From assembly GCA_964541895.1 (NCBI GenBank), contig CAZISM010000232.1:1-5679 (forward strand): DNA of 5,679 nt, given 5' to 3'. Below the pieces are notes generated by a model. The model made no database searches. It worked only from the letters and a program-made list of their open reading frames with translations, and was not told the DNA's origin. The position numbers and the translations under genes were made by a program. Shown piece after piece: positions 1 to 5,679 of the stretch; position 1 is the stretch's first letter; every line of letters begins with the position of its first letter. Source of the stretch: CAZISM01 sp964541895. GTDB lineage: Bacteria; Zhuqueibacterota; Zhuqueibacteria; Residuimicrobiales; Residuimicrobiaceae.

Positions 1-61
1 ATAATGCTGCCAAAGCGGAGCGTTATGCCCGGTTTTCGCTGTGGCGATTTTGTCCCTTGAT

Positions 62-107
62 TCTTTCAAATGATGGCTTAACTTTACTATTGGCATCATT
101 TGAGAGG
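62..107 (+). promoter_or_regulatory. Leader inverted repeat that can sequester the ribosome binding site
   Basis: The arms TCAAATGATG (66-75) and CATCATTTGA (94-103) are perfect 10-bp inverted repeats separated by 18 bases. As RNA the pairing continues outward through U65-G104, U64-A105, C63-G106 and U62-G107. This gives a 14-bp stem with two G-U wobbles, and its right arm contains the whole GAGAGG Shine-Dalgarno (102-107) of the gene starting at 114. The sequence shows the pairing directly. That it masks the ribosome binding site, making this a translational switch, is inference. The same repeat could instead be a DNA operator, with arm centres 28 bp apart. No ligand-binding aptamer is recognisable in the 18-base loop. 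Confidence 0.45.
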
Positions 108-113
108 TATGCT

Positions 114-617
114 ATGACAACAACCATATTATTGCCGGGCCAGCTGTTTGCCAGCGAAACGGAAACTGTTGGAAATACGGCTATATTAGGCCAGGAAAAG
201 ACCGCATTTCTCTGCAGCCGTAAGATACCGGCGAGTGCAGTTCTCAAATGTTACGACTGGGCGATTGCGGAGCGGGATGCCGGCCATTGTATCATCAGCG
301 GTTTTCACAGTCAGATCGAAAAAGATGTGCTGGAGTACCTTTTCAAAGGCAAACAACCCATCATTGTCTGCCCGGCAAGAGGGTTGGGCAAAACCATGGA
401 GAATAAATTCAGGCCTTATCTTGATGAGGGCCGGCTCCTGATTATTACTACCTTCAGCCGGCAAACAAAACGGGTCACAGAAGAGACCGCGTTGGCACGC
501 AATCGTTTCATGATTGATTTGGCAGATAAAATTGTCGTGGGCTATGCCAATCCACAGGGACGTCTGGGCGGGCTGGTCGATTCGACAGACAAGCCTGTCT
601 GCCATTTGTATCGTTGA
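114..617 (+). CDS. Small stand-alone DprA/SLOG-like Rossmann-fold protein
   Basis: This 167-residue protein resembles the nucleotide-binding Rossmann core of DNA-processing protein DprA/Smf and the wider SLOG superfamily. Landmarks in order are a strand with LCSRK (33-37); a glycine turn and helix ISGFHSQIEKDVL (61-73), in the place of the DprA SGLARGID motif; a strand PIIVCPARGL (82-91); EGRLLIIT (105-112); RNR (129-131), as in DprA RNRII; and DKIVVGYANPQGRL (138-151). It is far shorter than canonical DprA (roughly 290-380 residues) and lacks the SAM-like and winged-helix domains. True DprA binds ssDNA and loads RecA, but this short form should not be assigned that job. A nucleotide or nucleic-acid ligand is possible. 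ATG 114 is preferred because GAGAGG lies at 102-107; the in-frame TTG at 57 has no comparable site and would place the leader repeat inside the coding region. No partner gene is adjacent: the next gene is 210 bases away. Confidence 0.78.
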   Translation: MTTTILLPGQLFASETETVGNTAILGQEKTAFLCSRKIPASAVLKCYDWAIAERDAGHCIISGFHSQIEKDVLEYLFKGKQPIIVCPARGLGKTMENKFRPYLDEGRLLIITTFSRQTKRVTEETALARNRFMIDLADKIVVGYANPQGRLGGLVDSTDKPVCHLYR

Positions 618-827
618 CAATAATTTCAATGCTGCAAGTTACAGGCGTTGCACGAGTACATGCTACCTTTCAGTTTATCGCGAATGCGTTATTTACAAAT
701 TACGAGATTGCTGCCGAATTGACCTGTTATGTATTGTTTTGGCAGACAAATAAAAATGTGGTCTGATTGACGAGATTAATTTATTTCAAGGCTGTAAATT
801 CACGAAGCTAATGTGAGGGGTCTATAA
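618..827. other. AT-rich intergenic region without recognisable gene
   Basis: These 210 bases between two + strand genes are AT-richer than the rest of the window. No convincing terminator follows the first gene: TGCAA/TTGCA at 633-652 is only a 5-bp stem with a 10-base loop and no T-run. TTGACG (767-772) followed by TGTAAA (793-798) resembles a sigma-70 promoter, but the 20-base spacing is too long for confidence. ACGAGATT occurs twice (702-709 and 770-777). A strong ribosome binding site, TGAGGGG (814-820), precedes ATG 828. The length and lack of coupling suggest the downstream gene has its own promoter. Confidence 0.5.
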
Positions 828-1268
828 ATGGATTTCGTCGGCATACTTGTTCTGGTGATCGTATCCATGCTGGGGCTCGCCGCTTTTGCCATTACGATGG
901 CGAGAATGATGGGAAAATGGTTCGGCCGCCTGAGCGGTTGGAGCGACCTGGCGAAACGTTTTCCAGGCGCGGCTGACACGCCGGACGGCACAGTAACCGG
1001 TGCGGTAAAGATCGGAAGCGTCTTTTTCCGGTTCGGGCCGCGATTCAGTCCGACGCCGCAAGGGTTTTATATGGTGTATAAAAGCGTGTACAGCTATCCG
1101 CCGCTGTTGATTCCGTGGGATCAGTTTAAAAATCAAAAACGGGCGATTTTGTTCTGGCGATCGGCGCGGTGCATGGATATCGGCAGCCCGGTTATCACAA
1201 CGTTGACGATTCTCGAGGACACATACAAGCGGATGGAGCCTTTTTTATCAGGGCTGGCTAAAAAGTAG
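828..1268 (+). CDS. Hypothetical single-pass membrane protein
   Basis: This 146-residue protein has one strongly hydrophobic N-terminal segment (about residues 3-26), followed by a basic stretch (MARMMGKWFGR) and a soluble domain. The positive-inside rule puts that domain on the cytoplasmic side. Visible landmarks are GWSDLAKRFPG (38-48), a beta-rich middle with GAVKIGSVFFRFG (58-70), GFYMVYKSVYSYPPLLIPWDQF (79-100) and a C-terminal helix, TYKRMEPFLSGL. The combination of an xLAxxFP segment with a later PPLLIPW is reminiscent of uncharacterised single-helix proteins in diverse bacteria, and the strand pattern could be a PH-like barrel. That is recollection and inference, so no function is assigned. 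The start is supported by TGAGGGG at 814-820, seven bases upstream. The gene converges on the mannosidase gene across a repeat-bearing spacer, and nothing ties it to carbohydrate metabolism. Confidence 0.75.
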   Translation: MDFVGILVLVIVSMLGLAAFAITMARMMGKWFGRLSGWSDLAKRFPGAADTPDGTVTGAVKIGSVFFRFGPRFSPTPQGFYMVYKSVYSYPPLLIPWDQFKNQKRAILFWRSARCMDIGSPVITTLTILEDTYKRMEPFLSGLAKK

Positions 1269-1309
1269 CAGTTGGAAGGCGGGGTGCGATCGGGGTCCCT
1301 TTTTCGCGG

Positions 1310-1406
1310 CCGGAGATTGCTTCGCTGCATGCGAGGGCGGATTCTTTTCTGGAACAGTGCCTGCGCTCGCAATGGTTCCGCCCGGGGAAAAAATCCCCGG
1401 GCGATC
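1310..1406 (+). repeat. Dispersed intergenic repeat, copy A (two modules)
   Basis: Module 1 runs from CCGGAGAT (1310) to CGCTCGCAATG (ends 1374). It aligns with 4928-4993 at nearly the same length and with shared blocks: CCGGAGAT, CGCTGCATG, TTCTTT, TGCCT and CGCTCGCAATG. Module 2 is the 33-bp hairpin unit 1374-1406, which matches 5037-5005 on the opposite strand at 30 of 33 positions. The module 1 ends (GAGATTGCTTCGCT and CGCTCGCAATG) are roughly inverted relative to each other. They resemble a motif common in dispersed extragenic palindromes of many bacterial genomes. The element sits between convergent genes and has no coding potential. Confidence 0.7.
1379..1403. terminator. 10-bp perfect stem-loop, possible bidirectional transcription end
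   Basis: The bases from 1379 (CGCCCGGGGA) pair perfectly with those ending at 1403 (TCCCCGGGCG) around a five-A loop, giving a very stable GC-rich hairpin. It lies 110 bases past the + strand gene and 96 bases past the stop of the - strand mannosidase gene, a natural place for a shared transcription end. Neither strand has a proper T-run directly after the stem, so it is not a textbook intrinsic terminator. It may instead protect 3' ends or simply be part of the repeat. Confidence 0.4.
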
Positions 1407-1430
1407 TAACAAAAATCCCCTGGCGATCTA
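1391..1430 (+). repeat. Short direct repeat, 22-base period
   Basis: AAATCCCCGGGCGATCTA (1391-1408) recurs as AAATCCCCTGGCGATCTA (1413-1430), identical at 17 of 18 positions with an offset of 22 bases. The first unit is the right arm of the copy A hairpin plus its flank, so the second looks like a partial duplication of the hairpin module without its left arm. GGGCGAT appears again at 1471-1477. Confidence 0.6.
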
Positions 1431-1446
1431 TGATGCTGTAATAGTA

Positions 1447-1465
1447 CCTTCGCTCGCAATGACAG
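1447..1465 (+). repeat. Extra 19-base end fragment of the dispersed repeat
   Basis: The 19 bases starting CCTTCGCTCGCAATG and ending ACAG are identical to 4979-4997 in copy B. A diverged version, CTGCGCTCGCAATGG, is at 1361-1375 inside copy A. It appears to be the right end of module 1 without its left part, suggesting that 1310-1465 accumulated several insertions or a partial duplication. Confidence 0.65.
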
Positions 1466-1499
1466 ATGAAGGGCGATGGCGGATCATTGGGATAAATAC

Positions 1500-2574
1500 T
1501 TAATCGAATTTTAACCTGAACGTCTCTATGGCATGTTTGCCGATAACAAATTCCAGTTTACCATCAACCACTTTAGCCGGCTTGTCTTCGCGCTCGATGA
1601 TATTGGTCAGCGCCGCTGATTTGAGCGGCTGGGAAAACGAGATCGTCACGTTGGTTTCCCTGCCATCGGTTTCATAACAGCGCAAGATCCCGCCTTTGCC
1701 GTTTTCGGCTTTTTTCAACACGGTAACCACCACATTCGGCTGCGACACTGAAATAAAGGAGCCTGTTTCCGGCAGGGTGCCTTTGCACGGTTTGCCGATA
1801 ACCACTTGCAGCGGCGCGTTGTGCTCCAGGCCAAAGCGGACGGCATTATGGCGGACCAGTCCGCCCTGGTGCGTGCTGATGGCAAAGCGATACACATGCT
1901 CGCCTTTCTGCGTGAAATAGAGATTGGGGTCACCGCAGCTGAACACCGAGCGCAGCAGAATCGGCTGAATAACGAAATCCGTCTTGAGCAGGAGCGGGTC
2001 GGTGAGGGCGACCCGCGTAAAGGTCTGGTAGGTGTTGCCCCAATACATGGAGAAACTGTCCGGCGGCATAACACCCTTGATGATTCTGGCATCAATAAAG
2101 CGCTCATCGCGACGATCCTTGACGTCAAACGGCGTCACTTCAGTAGCCAGGGTGACGCCCATCCGGTCGTTGGAGAGGTCGATCCAGTTGTTAGTGGCGC
2201 GGACCGTGGGATGGCAGGCTTTGGAATTGGGATTCTCTTTGCCGTACTCTACATCGCCGAACGGTACTTCATAGGTCAGGCGGGAGTCGTCCAGATGAAA
2301 AGGATAGACGGCATTGACCTGGATCTTTTTCTCGCCGTCCCAATCCAGAACCGTTTCGAGGTCGATCTTCGGCAAGTTGGCATAGAGCGAGATGGTCTGC
2401 GTTCGTTTGCTGTGCAGGATCGAGCCTTCTATTTTCAGCGTGGTGCGAACAGGCCCGGATTCGGTGACGGTGACCGTCGCCGGCTTTTCGCCCATACGCC
2501 ACCAGTTTTTGGTAAACTCTTCCGCCTCATCGACGCCGAGATTTTCCATGGCGATCAGTTCGTTGCCCTGATAC
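1500..2574 (-). CDS. GH38 alpha-mannosidase-like protein, C-terminal part (5' end in gap)
   Basis: The 357 visible residues before the stop at 1502-1500 read continuously out of the scaffold gap (YQGNELIAMENLG...). They form the C-terminal beta-rich region expected after a GH38 catalytic domain: VTESGPVRTTLKIEG, then IDLETVLDWDGEKKIQVNAVYPF, YEVPFGDVEYG, GVTLATEVTPFDV, a late block YRFAISTHQGG, and a terminal IETFRLKF strand like those closing family members. The ATG at 2549 is internal, not a start. This part is in a different frame from the upstream part, as expected when 100 Ns stand for an unknown distance. It is therefore the same gene as 2675-4809, giving at least 1068 residues plus the gap, a usual size for a multi-domain GH38 enzyme. 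A second separate gene is unlikely because each part lacks exactly what the other supplies. Confidence 0.85.
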
Positions 2575-2674
2575 NNNNNNNNNNNNNNNNNNNNNNNNNN
2601 NNNNNNNNNNNNNNNNNNNNNNNNNNNNNNNNNNNNNNNNNNNNNNNNNNNNNNNNNNNNNNNNNNNNNNNNNN
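2575..2674. other. Assembly gap, 100 Ns
   Basis: Exactly 100 N characters occur inside the mannosidase gene, the conventional placeholder for a gap of unknown length. The preceding part ends in LLVFNSLAWPR, the usual opening of the GH38 C-terminal region, and the following part starts within that region, so only a modest stretch of protein is probably missing. The true length is unknown. Confidence 0.97.
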
Positions 2675-4809
2675 TGGCGCGGCCAGGCCAGACTGTTAAA
2701 CACCAGCAGCGGTGTGCCGGTCTCTTTAACGGTAATACCTGCAGCCAGGTTTGTCAACGCATCGTTGTTGATATCGGTGGCGAGCCGGTGGGCGGCGCGG
2801 GCGCGGGCCAGTTTCACGGCATCGCTGATGATGCCGTTGGTGCCGCCCCAATTGTGTTCGTGCACCCACAAACGGTCTTTCCACACCGTCTCGATGGCTC
2901 TGGCCGGATAGTCGAACCCGCTGTCGATCAGCTCATTGACGGCGGAAAATTTTTCTGCCGACGTCACCAGGTGTTCCGCCTGGCGCGACAGCATAAAAGC
3001 GTCGTTTTCCACGGACTGGGTGCCGTCCCACCAGGCCGGCATTTCGCCCTGCAACGTCTGCAATGTGCCCTGGCCGTTCTGCAACGACTTTTTAATCGCT
3101 TCCGTATATTGCTCGATCGACGTCAGTTCGACGCGGGGATAGCCGTACAGTTTGTTCCACATGTTTGCATTCACGCCCACGCGGGCGTCGGGGATGCTGC
3201 AGTCGGTGCCGTCAGCCATCATGATCACCGGCGGCAGATTCCACCGGGCGTTATGTTCCGCCTGCGTATTGACAAAATGCTGAAACGCTTTCGAGGCAGT
3301 GAGAAAATTGTCGGTGCGAAGAATATGGCCGGCGCTGTAATCGGCCGGACAGCTGGTCACCATGATCCGGGAACCGTCGGGCGCCTGCCAGTTGAAAATG
3401 TTGGGGCCGACATAGCCGGTGACGTTGAGTTTGTTTTCCGGACGATAGAGCACTTTCCAGATGATAAAGTGATCGATGCCGCTTTTGGCCAGAATCTGCG
3501 GCATCTGCAGGGTGTGGCCCGGTTCGTCGACGTTCCAGGCCATGCGGGCGTCATAGTTGAAATTATCCAGCAGCCAGTGTTTGCCGAAATAGATATTGCG
3601 GATCAGCCCTTCGCCGCCGAGCAGCAGCTCGCTGGGTCCAAAGTAGAAACCACCGCATTCAAGAATGCCGTTTTTCAGCAGTTCCTGCACCTCGGCGAAC
3701 CGTTCCGGATGGCGCAGGAGAAATTCCTGCAGCACGAACACGTCTTCTTCGGAAAAGTTGAAATCCGGCAGATCGTTGAGGATGCTGATGGATTGGGCGA
3801 TGGCCTGGCAGTTGAGATTGGTGCACACTTCCGGCGTGTCCGGCCAGGAGAGATCGGCGTGGGAATGGGGAACGATGAACACCTGCAGATCGGCGAACTG
3901 GTGCGATTTGCCGCGCGGCTGCGAGATGGTGAAAGAACGTTTTCCTTTGGCCGTGGTAATCTGCAATTGCGCGGTCAGGTCGGAGCCGGTGCTCTTGATG
4001 TCGGCTTTGGATTCGAGCACCAGCCAGGCCGATTGGCCGGGAGGAATGGACGGCACGGTGAATTGTGCGGCGCGGCGGTTCTTGTCGGCCGACACTTTTA
4101 ACGTCACCGGCCCGGAAGGCTGCGTGCCCGTATTATAGGCCTGCGTCGAAAATACATCCAGGACGGAGTGGTCGTCCACTTTACGCGCGACCGGTGAAAC
4201 GGCCGGGTCGAGGGTGTATATCTGGTCGTCAATGGCGAGGAGGTTTTCGATGCGGCTGTACAGCCACCAGTTGCCGCCCATTTGATCCACTTTGGCGAGG
4301 AGCAGATTGTCGCCTTTGTGCAGCACCACCTGGAGTTGATCCGCATCCGGACCGCTGGCGCGCACCTGGGAATGGTAATAGATCTCTTTGCCGTTGAGCC
4401 ACAGTTTGAGGCGGTCGTTGCTGCCGGTTTTCAGCAAGGCCGGAATTTCCCTGTCGCAACGGATAACCGCGGCGGCATAGGCTACGTTGTTTTGATTGGG
4501 AGAGAGGTATTTGACAAAATCGAGTTTTCCGGATGCATCGGCGGTGGCCGGTTTCCAGGCTACCGATTTTTCCGCAACCGATGAGCTGGAATGTTTCAGG
4601 CCTGCGACCGGCTTGATGGCCGCTTCGCCGCCCGCTTCCTGGAGAAAATCGGTGACGATGCTGTTGCCCTGATCCATGGGAAACGGGCCGCAGATCAGCC
4701 AATCGGTGATAAAGGCGTTGGATTGATATTTTGTTATTGACTGCGCAGAAAGGGTGAGAGCGGTTATCAGCAGCAGGCCCAATAGAATGGCAGTAAATGA
4801 GTTTTTCAT
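2675..4809 (-). CDS. Exported GH38 alpha-mannosidase-like protein, N-terminal and catalytic part
   Basis: The visible part is 711 residues. Residues 1-22 (MKNSFTAILLGLLL...TLSA) form a signal peptide. Residues 30-190 are a beta-sandwich module with DWLICGPFP (36-44) and GSNDRLKLWLNGKEIY (129-144), typical of N-terminal carbohydrate-binding-like domains of large hydrolases. Residues 200-300 look like a second beta-sandwich. The GH38 catalytic domain starts near 308: VPHSHADLSW (313-322) supplies metal ligands H317 and D319, NVDEPGH (426-432) holds the expected nucleophile D428, MADGTD (531-536) is the likely general-acid region, and HEHNWG (650-655) should give the remaining metal-ligand histidine. 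By family knowledge this is a retaining, zinc-dependent exo-alpha-mannosidase; linkage specificity cannot be read from the sequence. The start is ATG 4809, preceded by GAGGG (4819-4815) five bases upstream. The in-frame TTG at 4821 overlaps that site and is rejected. The gene continues past the gap to 1500. A carbohydrate-active gene lies upstream on the same strand. Confidence 0.88.
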
Positions 4810-4927
4810 TTTTTCCCTCAAGTTTTAAATATGTGGCAAATTAACAAAACAGACAGCGAAAAGCAAGGTCAATCACGGCAAGGGGTTTTTCTGAATGATG
4901 CGGTGTGTGGTGGTTCGATCGTTGTAT

Positions 4928-5037
4928 CCGGAGATGGCGCCGCTGCATGGGAGAGCAGCTTCTTTCACGATAGCTGTGCCTTCGCTCGCAATGACAGGGG
5001 GGCTGATCGGCCGGGGAATTTTTCCCCGGACGGAACC
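4928..5037 (+). repeat. Dispersed intergenic repeat, copy B (hairpin module inverted)
   Basis: Module 1 (4928-4997) aligns with copy A from CCGGAGAT through CGCTCGCAATG and ends in the 19-base block shared exactly with 1447-1465. The 33-bp hairpin module (5005-5037) follows, but in the opposite orientation to copy A. Flank GGTTCCG lies left of the hairpin in A, while its complement CGGAACC lies right of it in B; CGATC/GATCG swaps sides likewise. The element lies between two same-strand genes, just past the stop of the upstream gene. No open reading frame with a plausible start site lies in it. Confidence 0.7.
5011..5029. terminator. 8-bp stem-loop just downstream of the partial hydrolase gene
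   Basis: CCGGGGAA (5011-5018) pairs perfectly with TTCCCCGG (5022-5029) around a three-base loop. On the - strand it begins 11 bases after the stop codon (5043-5041), where a terminator or attenuator would be expected. No T-run follows on that strand, so intrinsic termination is uncertain. If it slows or stops polymerase, it would uncouple the hydrolase gene from the mannosidase gene downstream. Confidence 0.4.
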
Positions 5038-5040
5038 AGT

Positions 5041-5679
5041 CTAGCGGAAACAGAGGTCAGCCAATTCTTTCATCTCCGCATCGTCCGGGGCCCGGTAGAA
5101 AAAGAGGGCGGCATCCAGTAGCTCCTGTTTAGCGCTAGAGTCGACGCCGCCCAACGTGAGGAGGTTCTTGCCCGCTTTCACTGCCGTTTGGGGAACGGCA
5201 TAGACGGCAAGACCATCGCCCGTGCTCTTAAAAAACTGGAGCCGCTCTCCGTTGAGCTGTGCCGTTATCGCCGCGGCTTTGCCGGGGCGGGCGTAAAGAA
5301 GCAGGGCTACCTGTGCGGCCATCTCTTCCATGCCGATTTCCATCTCTAATGCCACCGCATGATCGTCGAGCGGAATCGGATTGGACGGCGTCAGCATGGG
5401 CAAGGTTGCATACCCGGCGCCATTTTTCAGGTATGAATCCGGCTTTCCATTCACATAGGTGGCAAAATAGAGGGTATTTTTATTTTTCAGCTTTTCGACA
5501 TGGCCAATCTCTGAAAGGTAACGGTTTCGTGTAGCATATTCATTAAAAGAATAGATGCCATCGACGCCCGCCTGCCAGGCTGCGGCGCTGCGGGCGCAGT
5601 ACACGGCGTTTTGCCGCCGTTTGAGCAAAGGGTGCTCGTCGTTCACCCTGGGTTCGCTCAGGCCGGCGTAGACCTTGAC
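5041..5679 (-). CDS. Probable TIM-barrel glycoside-hydrolase-like protein, C-terminal part
   Basis: The frame is open from the window edge to TAG at 5043-5041, showing 212 residues; the start lies outside. It begins VKVYAGLSEPR and continues through a helix (ARSAAAWQAG) into VDGIYSFNEYATRN, which looks like the final strand-helix unit of a (beta/alpha)8 barrel as in GH10-like or related hydrolase-like proteins. LSEIGHVEKLKNKNTLYFATYVNG then links to a beta-sandwich: HAVALEMEIGMEEMAAQVALLLYARPG, ITAQLNGERLQFF, LAVYAVPQTAVKAGKNLLTLGG and AALFFYRAP. That pattern is a common accessory module of secreted polysaccharide-degrading proteins. The family and substrate cannot be fixed because the catalytic half is missing. 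The GTG at 5646 is internal to this frame and not the start. The gene lies 231 bases upstream of the GH38 gene on the same strand, suggesting related roles, with a repeat in between. Confidence 0.65.
   Translation of the reverse strand, partial: VKVYAGLSEPRVNDEHPLLKRRQNAVYCARSAAAWQAGVDGIYSFNEYATRNRYLSEIGHVEKLKNKNTLYFATYVNGKPDSYLKNGAGYATLPMLTPSNPIPLDDHAVALEMEIGMEEMAAQVALLLYARPGKAAAITAQLNGERLQFFKSTGDGLAVYAVPQTAVKAGKNLLTLGGVDSSAKQELLDAALFFYRAPDDAEMKELADLCFR

Noticed and set aside
586..601. Hairpin CAGACA/TGTCTG with a 4-base loop near the end of the DprA-like gene
   Set aside because: A 6-bp stem within coding sequence, before the stop codon and with no T-run, is likely to be chance.
186..629. 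Open frame on the - strand opposite the DprA-like gene
   Set aside because: It overlaps the + strand gene, which has family motifs and a clear ribosome binding site; the antisense translation has no recognisable features.
767..798. Possible sigma-70 promoter TTGACG ... TGTAAA upstream of the membrane-protein gene
   Set aside because: The 20-base spacing is well outside the preferred 16-18 and the -10 box is weak.
1288..1313. Possible degenerate third hairpin module (GATCGG ... TTTTTC ... CCGGAG) just after the membrane-protein gene
   Set aside because: It resembles the copy B hairpin only if several gaps and mismatches are allowed, and its arms do not pair well.
1806..2699. Open frame on the + strand running through the N gap
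   Set aside because: It is a shadow of the mannosidase C-terminal part and stays open only because Ns contain no stop codons.
2788..4101. Long open frame (437 codons) on the + strand opposite the mannosidase gene
   Set aside because: It lies antisense to a well-supported GH38 catalytic domain, shows no recognisable domain or ribosome binding site, and is explained by codon bias of the real gene leaving the opposite frame open.
4844..4872. Possible - strand promoter with TTGACC (4872-4867) upstream of the mannosidase gene
   Set aside because: No good -10 box lies at 16-18 bases; the nearest similar hexamer is 21 bases away.
4831..5121. Open frame on the + strand across the intergenic repeat and the end of the hydrolase gene
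   Set aside because: It is made largely of repeat sequence plus antisense of a better-supported gene, and has no protein-like pattern.

Overview
The window looks like part of a draft bacterial assembly: it holds a 100-N scaffold gap at 2575-2674. The coding parts are moderately GC-rich, while the intergenic stretch 618-827 is visibly AT-richer. The organism cannot be named from the sequence. Secreted GH38-type mannosidases beside large TIM-barrel hydrolases, plus dispersed intergenic hairpin repeats, would fit an uncultivated polysaccharide-degrading bacterium such as a PVC-group (Lentisphaerota/Kiritimatiellota-like) lineage. That placement is a low-confidence inference.

Layout. (1) 62-617, + strand: a small stand-alone DprA/SLOG-like Rossmann-fold protein, starting at ATG 114. 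It is preceded by a striking inverted repeat whose right arm runs into the Shine-Dalgarno sequence. (2) 828-1268, + strand: a 146-residue protein of unknown function with one N-terminal membrane helix. (3) 1269-1499: a convergent intergenic region packed with pieces of a dispersed repeat. (4) 4809-1500, - strand: one large exported GH38 alpha-mannosidase-like gene interrupted by the scaffold gap. Its two visible parts are in different frames only because the gap length is a placeholder. (5) 4810-5040: an intergenic region holding a second copy of the repeat. (6) 5679-5041, - strand: the 3' part of a probable TIM-barrel glycoside-hydrolase-like protein with a C-terminal beta-sandwich, cut by the window edge.

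The two - strand genes run in the same direction and both look like carbohydrate-active proteins, so they probably belong to one glycan-degradation locus. The GH38 signal peptide and N-terminal beta-sandwich modules suggest action on mannose-containing glycans outside the cytoplasm. The two + strand genes have no evident link to this locus. The signals least explained by gene annotation are the leader inverted repeat at 62-107 and the two-module repeat in both intergenic regions, where one module is inverted relative to the other. No mobile-element gene, CRISPR array, tRNA or rRNA was seen, and nothing here clearly forms a new multi-gene system.
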